Shown here piece by piece: positions 34,042-45,318 of a DNA stretch of 64,000 nucleotides. The DNA is from Asterias rubens (lineage: Eukaryota > Echinodermata > Asteroidea > Forcipulatida > Asteriidae). The first letter of the stretch is position 1. Every line of letters begins with the position of its first letter. The notes under the pieces are model-generated. The model worked only from the letters and a program-made list of their open reading frames with translations, ran no database searches and had not been told where the DNA came from. A program made the translations under genes and the position numbers. Where the stretch lies: NCBI RefSeq assembly GCF_902459465.1, contig NC_047083.1:4894523-4958522 (forward strand), given 5' to 3'.

Positions 34042-34166
34042 TTTGCCTGCCTGGTACCACTGCGAATGACTGTCACACCTCTGTGTATACTTTCTAGGTC
34101 GAGTTGGGATACAGTAGGTCAACGCGATAGGGCTATGCCTTGTGGCCGACTTGGTTGTATCGTAGA
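33930..34166. other. Probable gene-conversion tract from a B-type PAO gene
   Basis: From the signal-peptide codons through the leader to GACTTGGTTGTA, the sequence matches the reverse complement of 5042-5275 (copy B) much better than copy D. Examples are GGTCAACGCGATAGGGCTAT and CCTTGTGGCCGACTTGG. On both sides (exon body; CCATCACTATATTACAAGG and GACCGTGACTATAATAATG at 34193-34235) the sequence is D-like. A short internal replacement is the signature of gene conversion. Confidence 0.7.
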
Positions 34167-34319
34167 GTAAGAACAGATTATGGTGGTACGCCACCCATCA
34201 CTATATTACAAGGCTAGACCGTGACTATAATAATGCATATGAACTTTGAACCGACCCACTTTAAATCACTTTCGCACGAAATAATGAGCACCCTCGTTGG
34301 TTTGTATTCATGCTGCATG

Positions 34320-34400
34320 CATGGTCGGGGTTGTTTTTTATTGCCGTGTGATAAAGGCCCTCGCCTTCGGCTCGGGCATTCATCACACGGCAATTCGACC
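34320..34400. repeat. Hairpin element with ATTGCCGTGTGAT ends
   Basis: ATTGCCGTGTGAT and its complement ATCACACGGCAAT enclose CCCTCGCCTTCGGCTCGGGC, itself a hairpin. It resembles a MITE tip; no TSD established. Confidence 0.5.
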
Positions 34401-34813
34401 CTGCCTGTTTTGAACGACCGTGAAAGAACTGGAAGCTACCCTTTTATTCCCATTCATAAATGCCTTTTTGGTTAATAGGCGTTAAAAATACAATTTCAGA
34501 CACTTAACAATTGAAAATTCGAGGTTTTTAATATTTTTTTCCAAAACTTTGTGAAGAATCTGTTCGATGCGCGTGGGTAGTGTGTACGCACGCGTGCTTA
34601 GATTACGCGCGCGCGCTTATATTACGCGCTGTTACCATAACTATTAATTGCGTTCCGCGTGAAAATCTTGCGCGCCCGACACGCGGAAGCCAGCTTGTTA
34701 TAAACACTGGTCATTATCAAAGGTTTATACACCCCAACGTGACGCGCTCTCCACCAACAGGAATAGCGAAACTGTCTGCAAGGTATAAAATTATATTAAG
34801 TGTTATAAAAACA

Positions 34814-35206
34814 GTATTAAAGGGATACGATGCCTTGGATCGGGGCAAGTTAGTCCATGAAAAGCTTTGGAAACCATTTCTTATAAAATGCATGTAAGAT
34901 GTTGTAAGAGTAGAATTAATCCACACAAAATTATTGTGCCTCGAAGTTGCCTGGTTCTCAAGTTATCCCACGTCTTAAACTAGAACGGCACGCCGTTTGT
35001 GGATTCAAGTTGTTGACTCCATGAAAAATGGCCAGACCGGTGTTAGTTCGCAATGTAAAAGGAAAATCACGCAATTTCGAGGCATATTTTGTGTTATATT
35101 TTACTTTTACAATCTTTCTTACCATGCATTTTATAATAAACGGTTTCAAACGCTTTTCATGGACCAACTCGACCGATCCAAGGCAACGTGTCCCTTTTAA
35201 AGACAC
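34814..35206. repeat. Palindromic MITE family 2, copy in unit 2
   Basis: AAAGGGATACGATGCCTTGG at the left and CGACCGATCCAAGGCAACGT at the right. The internal CGCAATTTCGAGGCATATTT is as in other members. Confidence 0.75.
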
Positions 35207-35527
35207 TGAACTCGACACTATTGAAAATTGCCAAAAGACCTTTCTTCGTATCTCAACATTTGCACAAAACAAATCTGTGAAAATTTGAGCTCATTATTAT
35301 TGGTCGTCGAAGTTGCGAGATAATAATTAATGAAAGAAAAAACACAAACATCTCATTTGAGGTCTCGAAATCAAACTCGTGGAAAATTACTTCTTCCTCG
35401 ATATACGTCACTTCAGAGGGAACCGTTTATCACAAGGTTTTATACTATCAATAGCTCCCCATTACTCGTAAACCAAGTAAGGTTTTATGCTAATAATTGT
35501 TTTGAGTAACTACCAAGTGTTCACTGC
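35207..35527 (-). repeat. MITE family 1 copy (partly deleted)
   Basis: TTTTAAAGACACTGAACTCG .. AACAAATCTGTGAAAATTTG .. GTCGAAGTTGCGAGATAATA .. GAGGGAACCGTTTATCACAA .. AGTGTTCACTGCAG. The last part and flank match 28690-28965. Confidence 0.65.
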
Positions 35528-35575
35528 AGTAATACAATAACTATACCTGTGGAACTTTCGCGTCTTTATTGCAGA

Positions 35576-36696
35576 AAATCCGGAGCGATTAAAAAAATGA
35601 CAGACTGTTGAGTGCTATAAATAGTGTATGGTGGAAAAAGAGAAATAATATTCCTGATCCCCGATGGAAAGCATCTTTGCCTGGACTTTTTCACTGGTTG
35701 GGTGGGGTAGTGATATGTAGGGTGGGGGGGGGGGGGGGGGTGCATGGGTGTGCACATTTTCATTTCGTTTTCCAAATGATATGGGATATTGAAAGTTCGA
35801 AGCTCACACTCCCCATCCCCATTGTCCACTCCCCCCCCCCCTTCTTGATAAATCCTTCCATTGTATCAGGGATAATAATTTTTCTCCAGCTTACCCCATC
35901 TCTTTCCACACCCCACTTTTCAATGGGGAAAACAAATCTACATAACAAAAGGCCCCACGCATGATGACGATGCCAGCGTGGTCACGTGTCGTCTGGGGGC
36001 GCGCAAGCGCAGAGCGTGGTTTGTCGCCACACCATAAATTCATTGCGTGCTATACGGAGCGTCCACGGTGAGTATCCACGAATCTGGTCCTACATTTTGC
36101 AATAAATAATCATAAAATAATACTCTTAAGACGTTGAAATCTTCTTGAATGGGCTCTTTACTGCTTGTAGATAATATGTGGCTTACATAGGCATTATTAA
36201 AATGAGCTTTAATGTGTGATATATCGGCCCGAAAAGCTCGGTTTTCAATGATTGATTGTTGATGACGACTCTGCGCAATGCATAGCGTGTTTGCCCGGTT
36301 TCCGGACAAGCGTGCCATTTTTGCATCTAAACTAATACAATTACAATGTTGTTTTTATCTCGCTGCAGAATCCGGGTTTCTTTTTAATAATGAGTAACCA
36401 CAATGCCTTATGTTACCTTATGAAACGATAATCTAAATCATTGCAAGCAACTTGATTATGCTTTTAAACTTTCTTGTTTTCCCCCAGTGTTTTGGTCGTT
36501 CATTCTAATTTTATTTTTATTCTTTTGTTCGAATTTGTGAACGTCATGAATGATGGTGAAGTTGTGTCTTGTGAACTCCTTTGTTAAAAAGTGACTTTAT
36601 AGGTTAGGATAAGAACACAGAAGTTTGGACTTTGATCAATGCTGAATCATGGAGGCTAGCCTTTGAGCTTGTGATTGTGATCTCTGTGGTTTTTCT
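35576..36696. other. Intergenic; no gene seen
   Basis: Contains a G run at about 35725-35740 and a C run at 35829-35841. A GC-rich patch at 35950-36070 includes TGGTCACGTG. The small ORFs on both strands (for example 35608-35964) span the homopolymer runs and lack recognisable domains. Confidence 0.4.
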
Positions 36697-37822
36697 AGGA
36701 TGTCGGACACTTCGTACCTTTGCCACGTGCACCCTGGACACTTCGTACCTTCGGGACACTTCGTACCGTAACCAAATTGGTCATTTCGTATCATGGGCGG
36801 GCTACGAAGTGACTATCAGCCGAGTCACTTGGTACCTTCATTAAAATGTGTATTCCTCAATAATTTAATGTTCGTTGAGTTAATGAGATAAAAATTAATA
36901 ATACATTATGAATTATAATTTTTTGTTTGAACGTGAATGTCATTTTTAAAGTGAAATTAATATTTTGTATAAGTTAATTACTGCCAAGGAAAACATCTTC
37001 CACCATTCCCAATATTTTTTACAAGTATTTTAAATTCAAACAATCACACAATCGTCAAAATGGCTCCTTGGTTCGAACATTTCATAATCATCTGATCACA
37101 AAGCATAAAATAATCTAGTTGCGATAACGTAACCCTCCTCCCGCCGGCCGCCGGAGGGTTACAGATTGTTTCGAGCGGAAACGGTTGATCTGGTCCAACA
37201 CGTACAATTTTGACAGCTAGTCACCAGATTTGCCCCATTTTTGCCACTTTCAAAAATCATGACACAAATTCTGAGGGTACGAACTTAATCCGCAATGTCT
37301 AATGCAGCCTGTCATAATACTCAAAACACCATTGAGGACATATTTTGAAGAAAAATGGACACCAACTTACCAGAGCCGGAGCAAAATTCACAGGTTCAAA
37401 TGTCGAACCTGCGTGGGGCCGAGCTTCGGCTCTCATGTGTGACGTGTAGTTCAAGAGGTCGTGGCAATGCGTAGTGTGCATTGTGTAGCCCGGCAACTGC
37501 ACACATGTGCGGTCATCACATGCATTAGCACAATGCACTGTACATGATTGTGAGTGAGTACACCATGTACATGCACGTGTACTGTTGAACTACACGCCAC
37601 ACATGTATATCTGGTGACTAGCTGTCAAAATTGTACGTGTTGGACCAGATCAACCGTTTCCGCTCGAAACAATCTCGTAACCCTCCGGCCTGCAGCTGTC
37701 CGGAGGAGGGTTACGTTATCGCAACTAAAAATAATCATAAACGATGCAGAAATCCCGAATTAGTATGAAGGTAGGAAGTGTCCAAGGTACGAAGTGGCAA
37801 AGGTACGAAGTGTCCTGACACT
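36697..37822. mobile_element. Outer foldback transposon with 9-bp TSD and ACTTCGTACC repeats
   Basis: Flanked by the perfect 9-bp direct repeat GTTTTTCTA at 36688-36696 and 37823-37831. The ends are inverted: GGACACTTCGTACCTTTGCC at the left and its complement at the right. The left end has three spaced copies of GGACACTTCGTACC. It is non-autonomous and non-coding, interrupted by the nested element at 37116-37727. The 9-bp TSD and foldback structure suggest a Mutator-like relative (inference). Confidence 0.8.
37116..37727. mobile_element. Inner nested foldback transposon with 9-bp TSD
   Basis: Flanked by AAAATAATC at 37107-37115 and 37728-37736. Inverted arms of about 110 bp begin TAGTTGCGATAACGTAACCC. 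Each arm has its own hairpin (CCCTCC .. GGAGGG) and continues CGGTTGATCTGGTCCAACAC, mirrored at 37610-37680. The loop (37220-37600) has no supported coding sequence. It is inserted inside the outer element. Confidence 0.85.
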
Positions 37823-37831
37823 GTTTTTCTA

Positions 37832-38750
37832 AAATCTAACTAGGCCTAAATATTAAAATAACTCCTTTTATTTTTAATTGTTACCTCCATGGCACGAGTC
37901 ATGAATAAAACTAAGTTGAATGAAGGTGTCTTACTTTCACCTAGCCCCACTTGTGTGGCCAAGGATAGCTGAATCCTTAGCCACACGTCCACATCATTTC
38001 CTCATGCAGCTAAGGAATAAAAAAATATTCTGGTGCCTTATCTACAAGCCACCCGGCAGTATAAACCGGCTGAATGTGTTCACCTAACTCTAAGCTTGCT
38101 TGATGTGTATTGAAAAGTGAAAACATTTTAAAAGAAATTTTTAACGATAACTTTGCTACCTAATCGCCGACCCTAATTTCATCGAATCGTTCACGGCGCA
38201 GCCATCATGGAATATGCGGATCAGCATGACGTCATCAGCCTGCCGAGCTGTGGGCCCGTGAGGGCGCGAATACAGATCAACGGCTGTTTTATGTGCATTA
38301 AGCTTGTGTACTTTTTGCGCGCACGTGCTACGTAGTTCTCGAAAAAATATTTAATAAAGTAATTTCACGGGCGTAGATTTACAAAAGGGGTTTATAAAAA
38401 AAATTAAAGATCAAACAAACATCCTTGTTCCAGAGTTTTACTTTTGTCTATACCTATACTTAAACCAATAATTGTGTATTAATTTTTGTTTAAGAAGCTA
38501 AAACTAATTTAAACAAGCTCTATAGGGTATTTTTGTTGTTCAGATTCGGCATTAAGAATAAATTAAAGCAAAGATTTGATTCATAAAAGTTCATAAGTTC
38601 TTCAGTTGTCGTGTTTGCTCGATCCGGTGCGCGCGAGACTTACGCAGAGGCATGTCGCCTTTTAGAAGTATCAGGCCAGCTATCAATGCTTCAACAATTT
38701 GTTATCACTAATTTATATTCTGTTTTTCTTTAGGTTAGAGAAAGAACACG
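37832..38750 (+). promoter_or_regulatory. Upstream region of the first SRSF7-like gene
   Basis: A full palindromic CRE, TGACGTCA, is at 38227-38234 within a GC-richer patch (38200-38280). A second GC-rich patch (GATCCGGTGCGCGCGAGAC) lies near 38620. TTTCTTTAG/GTTAGAGAAAGAACACG just before the ATG looks like a 3' splice site, so a 5' UTR intron is possible. TSS not determined. Confidence 0.4.
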
Positions 38751-41700
38751 ATGTCTCGCTATTCTAACTACTCTCGAGGTGATCTCGCCTGTAAGGTCTA
38801 CGTCGGTAACCTTGGATCATCGGCAGGTCGTCGAGAGATTGAAGATGAATTCAGCAAATTTGGACCTCTGAAGAACGTCTGGGTGGCCAGGAACCCTCCA
38901 GGTTTTGCCTTTGTGGAGTATGAGGATTCTCGGGATGCTGAGGATGCGGTCAAGGGTCTCGATGGAGCGTAGGTTACACATTTTCAGTCAATAAGGCTGA
39001 GTTAAAAAAGAAACCCATTTAGCGCCTGGGTTTCTCAACAAAAAGGAAGGAGGGGCTTTTTGTTTTTTATTTCAAGATGGCCGCCATTCTTTTAAAAAAT
39101 GTCAAGTATCCATTTTTTTTTATACTGCTCAAACACACTACATAAATGAAACATTTTATTTTGGTTAAGACATTCAGACAAGACAATCGGATTGTTTTAA
39201 CTGAGATCATTTAAAATAACCCTTTTTTCATAAGAAAATAACATTAAAAAAAGAAGAAAGAGGCGGCCTCTAAAAAGGAAGCCGCCGGGAACACTAAACA
39301 GGTTTCTTTTTTTACTCGGACTAAACATTTTTCCTCTTTCTATTTTACCAATAAATATCATCGCCTTTATTTTTTAGTAAGGAGATTAAAGAGAACTGTA
39401 GGGTTTATTTATAGGTCCTTAACCACACAGCCCTGCAAGGTTTAAAACGGCAGCTAAGACTATTTTATTCCAACTTTTGAATTGCCCCTTTGTTGAAAGG
39501 GTTGAATACTTTTTGTATGGCCAGGCAAACCTTTTTGTATGGCCAGAAAAACACAAATATCCACAGATTTTTATTTAACTGTATAATTTACAATAAAAGA
39601 CAGTAGAAAGCTTTCCTTAATTGTTTTTACTTGCTGATGCGATGTAGTCTTTGAGAAAAGATTATAAAATAATTTCACACAAATTATTTTCGCAAACTCA
39701 TTTTTATACACGACTCTCCAGAAAACACTGCCTTGTGATGTTCACGTTTTTTTTTTCAATGAAAAACTTGGCCTCTAATGAAGGTGTAGTTTCTACAGCA
39801 TGTAAATTTTAGTACAAACTTCTTCGTTCACAGTGAGTAGGGATCAGGTTCATGTCGGGGGGGGGGGGGGTAAAAACTTGATCTACAAAAGGTATAAAAA
39901 CCCTGAGGTTTCTTGGGTAGCCCAGAATTGATAGGCACAAGTATACCTGTTTAGAATGAGCTTTGCACTACATTGGTTTAGTGAGTTATCAATAGATCCT
40001 TCATCCCGATTCACTTCACAGATACATTTGCGGACATCGGGCACAGGTAGAAATGTCCTCGGGTGAGAAACGTAGCCGAGGCCGGGGTGGAAGACAACCA
40101 CGCACAGCCAGTTCCGACGATAAATGCTACAATTGCCATGAGCGAGGGCACTTTGCCCGCGACTGCCGGAGTGGCAAAGGTGGAGGCGGCGGTGGACGTT
40201 ATGGTGGTTACGGTGGCAGTGGTGGTGGTCAAAGCCGAAGATACAGTCGTAGATCCAGGTACGACCCTAAATATAAAGAATCTAAAATTTCATTAAAAAA
40301 ACATTTGTTTTTCTACGATTGTTATTTATTACAATCATCACTTCAAGATGTACTTGACTCTATGTTATTTTAACAATTTTGGCCTGTAACCACATGATCA
40401 ATTCCTATTTGTGGATGCAGAAAAAAACATCCAGCACTAAGAAATCCCCAACCACCACTTCTAGGATTTCCTCGGTTTCCGACCACTTTTTAAAGTTGCA
40501 ATGATATGTAAAAATGGGTATTTACTAGTAAAAACCATGGGTGGGTATTTACTAGTAAAAATGGTATCCGAAGCCATTTATTTTTAGCACTTCTTTGTTT
40601 GAGTCTTTTTATATGATCTACCATGTAACTGATCCATCTTGCAATGGTTTCCAGGGAAACCTTTTAAGTAAGTATCAAAAATATATATATTTTTTTTTTT
40701 GTAAAGCTCAGTAAAAAAAAGAAGACATTTGAAATGGTTAATAATTTTGGATAATAATGTAACTTAATACAATGGGCAGGCATCGTTTTTCATGAGCAAG
40801 TGCATTTTTTTTCTTCTTGGTAAAGGGCACCCTATTAGGAATTTGAAAAAAATTCTACTATTTTAAAGGCACTAAGGCAATAAACGGGTGGCATGGAGGC
40901 AATCATTACCTCTAAGAAGTATAGGGCCTGAAGGGAGTAAGCATGCAGGAGTTGAGATTTCAAGATTTTTGTGAACCACTTTGATTATTTTGTATTTACA
41001 CTCGAACCCCTCTTTACAGGCTGTCCCAAATCACCATTAACATGGCATTTGATCGTCACGTGTGACCCCATGTCATCGTCATTGTGATCAACACTTGATC
41101 ATCACGTGTAGCAAATGTGATCTGCCTAAACGTCTGTCAGATCGGCTTGCGGCCCTTTGAGTCAGTCAGTCATCTCACACACACACACACAGTCAGTCGA
41201 CCATACTCAGCACTGCACTCTAAAATCGGCTCGTCCGAAAGACGGCTTCCTATATAAATATTCTAGATAAGAAATCGCCTCCTCAAAGAAACCGTCTCTC
41301 CTCGGCACTGCAAAAAGATCTAAAATATGGTCGCTAGCAACTTGAGGTGGCATCAGAGTTCAACTCTTTCATGTCAGCTTTCAAAGGCCAACCCGACCCC
41401 CTTGGCGTTCGGCACACCTCCTTCAACGAAGCAAATTTTTATTTTGAAAATTGTGCGATGCTACAGTGGCTTGAGAGTTTCGGCATTAGCGCCCATTTGA
41501 GCTCTCCGGTCTAAGATCAACTGTTAAGAGGTTGTGGTACCGTTTGTTTTCTTGTATTTTGTTTTTTTATCAAACTGTTGTTGTGGTAATAAGTTGCAGC
41601 CATGTTTGATGATATTCTCTCCCAGATTTAGCGTTTGTATTTAATTTTGAAACTAGATGATTTCTTAAATTAGCAAGTAATCCAAAGACTGCTTAAAAAA

Positions 41701-43366
41701 GGGATTGTATACCATTTGGTAATTACTCAAAATGAAATGACTATAACAACTTACTTGGTAAGAGAATCGACTCCCTTCTAAAGAATGTGATTCCAGAGGA
41801 GGGGTCCCACAAAGAAATATTTAAAAGATGAGACTTTTTCAGATTGCCTATTTCAATTACAGATTAATTTTCCTAGATTTTTGGCATAATCCCCTAAATG
41901 CTATCACCTTTTGCTCTTCAAATGTGAGCAATTAGTTTGATTGTATAAATCTACATCATTTTGTTTGTTACAAAAACATAAGGTATGCTTGGCTTTTAAC
42001 TTTCAAAATGCTAATATTTTTTAGTGGATAGAAACTGATCCATTTAAGTATGTGTTTCTTGTGGAGAGGTACCAGTTTCATCTTAAGATGACATTACAGA
42101 CCATTTTATTTTGAAAAAAGATCATTTAAAAAAACATCTACATTTTAAAAATTTCAATTTTTGTTCTAGTCCACCAGTAAAAAAATAAAGAAAGACGTTT
42201 TCCATGTGTATGTAATGGTAATATATTACGAAGTGTCCTTTGCGTTTACAAATGTTTAATCAACGATTGTTTTCTTATTTTTTTGTCAGGTCCCGATCCA
42301 GAGATCGCAGCCCATCCCGAGGAAGATATGATCACAGCAGGTCTCGAACCCGATCCAAGAGGTATTTATTTCTAAGCGTCAAATTTTTTGAAAACATTTA
42401 ATTCCCTGTTCATGGAATTCCGGCTTTTTCGACTCAAAAAGTCAACCAACGTGAATCATGTGAATCCGTTGAGAAAAACGGGGTAGATTGTGCTAATTAA
42501 TTATTCATGTTGAGTTTTTCTTTCCGAAATGTATTTAATTGGTGCGTGTAATTTAAGGCCCGCACAAATCTGGTAGCAGGTCTTTGTGTTCATGTAACAT
42601 GATGTCCTTGTTTATCAAGAGTTTTCAACAAACCTTTTGGCGTAAAATTATCCTGAAAGATATGTTTTGCATCAGTCATGAAAGTCATTAAACCACTAAG
42701 CAGAAAATAATATAGTATACACAGCAAAATGATAAACTGCCAGTCATATCAAATTCAACGGTATGGGATTTTAATTGGTAATGAGCCAATTATCAAGGAC
42801 CTGCTCAACAAAATAAATATCATTGGACAGAATAAGGTTACAAGCTAGAATACAATGCCAAAATGTACAATTTGTGACTGGTATCATGCTATTTGCCTTG
42901 CAGGATGTAAAAGCATGATTTACTAAGGAGTACTTAAGCAGCTTTTTAAAATTGAGCTGCCTACTCTCCTTAATTCTGGATAAAGTTCCCTGAAAATATA
43001 CCAATATTTCCATTTCCCGATGGTGAAAACCCTGATTATGCTTAGCAAACAGTTTGTGCTAATCAGTTTTTTTAAAGGAATTCGGGTCCAGAAGATAACC
43101 CACAACAGTGGTGTTTGTTGTTGTTGCTCTGTACAGTTAATTATCAGCTCTTTGAAATTGGACCCTGATCCTGCTTAGCAAACCGTTTGCGCTAAGCCAA
43201 TTCGTTTCGGAATTTGGTTAATGAGAGAACAGAAGACGAACCTAAAGTAAAAAAAAAATTATGAGACTAATCTTTTTTTCAAATTTGTTTGTTCTACTAT
43301 AGTCGATCATACTCGCCTCGAGCCCATCATCACCATCGCAGCAGGAGCTCATCTGACCGTGATTAG
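38751..43366 (+). CDS. SRSF7-like serine/arginine-rich splicing factor, gene 1 (four coding exons)
   Basis: Exons 38751-38968, 40022-40258, 42290-42361 and 43303-43366, with GT-AG junctions all in phase 2, give 196 residues. The RRM at about 14-88 has RNP2 VYVGNL and RNP1 [15 protein letters not shown] zinc knuckle [14 protein letters not shown] lies at 108-121. A glycine-rich linker follows, then a short RS-type tail ([19 protein letters not shown]) ending SSSDRD. RRM plus one CCHC knuckle plus RS is the SRSF7/9G8 (insect X16) architecture: a nuclear pre-mRNA splicing and export factor. The tail is much shorter than in vertebrate SRSF7. Its tandem paralogue is at 49506-56647. It is probably autoregulated by a stop-containing cassette exon in intron 2. 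Confidence 0.93.
39530..39890. repeat. Diverged MITE family 4-like repeat in intron 1 of SR gene 1
   Basis: ATATCCACAGATTTTTATTT .. GTAGAAAGCTTTCCTT .. CACAGTGAGTAGGGATCAGG parallels 53485-53840 in SR gene 2 (CACAGAGAGTAGGATTCATG). A G run lies at 39857-39868. Intron 1 otherwise contains AAGATGGCCGCCATTCTT at about 39074, a palindromic YY1-like string. Confidence 0.5.
41020..41530 (+). other. Candidate poison cassette exon in SR gene 1 intron 2
   Basis: A strong 3' splice site (CCCCTCTTTACAG/GCTGTCCC) lies midway in intron 2. Joined to exon 2 in phase 2 it reads 14 codons and then TGA at 41063-41065. The right edge is uncertain: possible donors are AAGAG/GTTGTG at 41530 or TGTG/GTACCG at 41536. 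The interior is richer in GC than the flanking intron and has many GATCA/CACGTG strings. SR gene 2 has a matching candidate with the same acceptor context. Confidence 0.55.
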
Positions 43367-45318
43367 AGGCTTGGGTCAAATGTCTTGATCGTGATTAGAT
43401 GCTTGGGACATAGGTCATGACCATACATTTTTAAATCGGCGCAGTACAAACCCCTTGTATAAAAACGAGTCGACCACTTTCATTGCCCTGAAGGAAAAAA
43501 GTGGACTTTAATCACTGGTTTTAGTTATGGTGATAAGTGAACCGGAAAAAGCGTAACCACGATAGAGATCTTGTTATGGCTGCCTTTTCATGCAGTAACA
43601 TTTCTCCTGATGATACTTTGAATGTACAGTCAATACTTTTAAAAGCAACTTTTCTGAAGTATGTCGTTCATACGTTTGTGAATGCGAATGTTCAAAACTA
43701 CACTATTTTAGTAAAATATCCTCCTGTATTTTTTTTTAGTCAATAGCTTGATATTTTTTAAACCATATTCAAGATTATTAGTTTACTTTCTACCAATTTG
43801 TGATTGCCATCTCTTACTTTTTGCCCCCAGAATATTTCCTTTCAAGAATTGTTGTAAATAAGTGTAAGAAATTTGTTTTTCTTCTCTTTTTGAGGGGAGT
43901 GATATACATGTACATGTAACTTTTTGTGATGTGTGGAAAAAAAACTTTACCAAATGTCTGTCGCCAACGCCAATGATGGTCGGCCTGGAATAACATTGAG
44001 GGTGGCCTTAGTGCCCCAAATCATGTTCCCATCGACTATAAGATTTTTCAATGGCGGTACCGTTTGCAGAATCAAATTGGTCTGCCCTTTCAAAAGGTGA
44101 ATTTCCAGGCCGGTACGTTGCTATTTCAAGATCAGTTTGTTGAGAAGTTTGTCCTGACCAAAATTATTACATGTATTAGGTTTTTTTGAGATACGGTGGA
44201 CAGTATAGGAGTACACTTGGTTTTTATGTACATGTATACAGAAAAATGTACCCAAACCTAATGGTATTGTATCCACAAGGGGTCATATATAGTGATGCTT
44301 TTCGGTAAGGAACTGTATGTGCTAACTACATGTACATGAATACTAAAAACCTTTGTTGATGCTAATTTAACAGTAAAGCAAGAAAGTTTGGCGACCAGCT
44401 ATTGCGCTACTTTCAGATTGGCATTAATACGCCATTCACTTAAAATCACAAGATGGTTGGCATGCCTTGTCATGTGTTTACAGTTAGCAATGCTACAAAA
44501 CAATTAAAACTTGCGCAGTATGCACTAAAATGGTCGTTGAGCCACTCAATGAAATGTCTCACAGAACATCATTTCTTAACCATTTTAACAGATGCCACAC
44601 ATGTATATAAAGAATCATCGTTTTTAAGCATCATTGTTTAGATGTAATAATTACTTTCATTGTCTTGGTATTAGTATTCAAATACTCTTGTAAAAAACTT
44701 ATGCTCTTGCAAAACACACATACTTTGAACAACTGCATTGGCATGTACAACCAACATGTTTCGGATTATTTAGTTGGTGATGTGGCTAGGTTTTTTACTG
44801 ATAGTTTTCCTGTGCCCAACACAGCACTAACAAGAAAACCTGTGTACCCATTTATCTGTAGAATGCATTCAAAGTCATTTTCTTTGAATTCTCTAGAAGT
44901 TTTCAATACGGGGTGCTTCAGTTGTATTTTCCAAGCGTTTTTGCTTGCTCAGTTGTAATACAAATTATATTTGAAAAATATTGCCATTTCATAAGAGTAA
45001 GACATCATGTAAACTGATCAGAACAGAAAAAATTGGTACACTGTACATTTGTTACATTTTCAAAGTCAGATTCCATGTCCCCCTTTGTTTCAACTGATGT
45101 AAAACAGCAACTATTTACACAGATCATTAAAACTGTAACTTGTTCCTTTACTTTTTGTCATTGTTGATTGTAGTGAGTGATTTTAATTAAAGTGTTATGA
45201 TTGGAGTAGAGAAATAGTTTTGTTCGTTTGAGATTGTTTAGTTTTCTATAGAAAGTAATTGCTTTAATTACCCCCTGCCAACCTTACTAAGTCAGTACCT
45301 CCTCGCAATTTAAATAAA
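43367..45318 (+). other. Probable long 3' UTR of SR gene 1
   Basis: After the stop, CGTGATTAGAGGCTTGGGTCA is followed shortly by a near-repeat (CGTGATTAGATGCTTGGGAC). The first clear AATAAA I see is at 45313-45318, 1.95 kb downstream. AT-rich, no gene supported; small ORFs (for example 44665-44958) have no recognisable domain. Confidence 0.45.

Larger units (their letters stand above)
28984..35575. repeat. Tandem segmental duplication, unit 2 (contains PAO pseudogene E)
   Basis: Begins ATTATCACGCACGACCAGCG, inside a hairpin (ATCACGCACGA .. TCGTGCGTGAT), directly after the last shared bases of unit 1 (about 28965). 29145-31260 is almost identical to 21687-23800. The end near GTCTTTATTGCAGAA (about 35575) corresponds to 28965. 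A segment around 33930-34166 instead matches PAO copy B. Confidence 0.85.
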
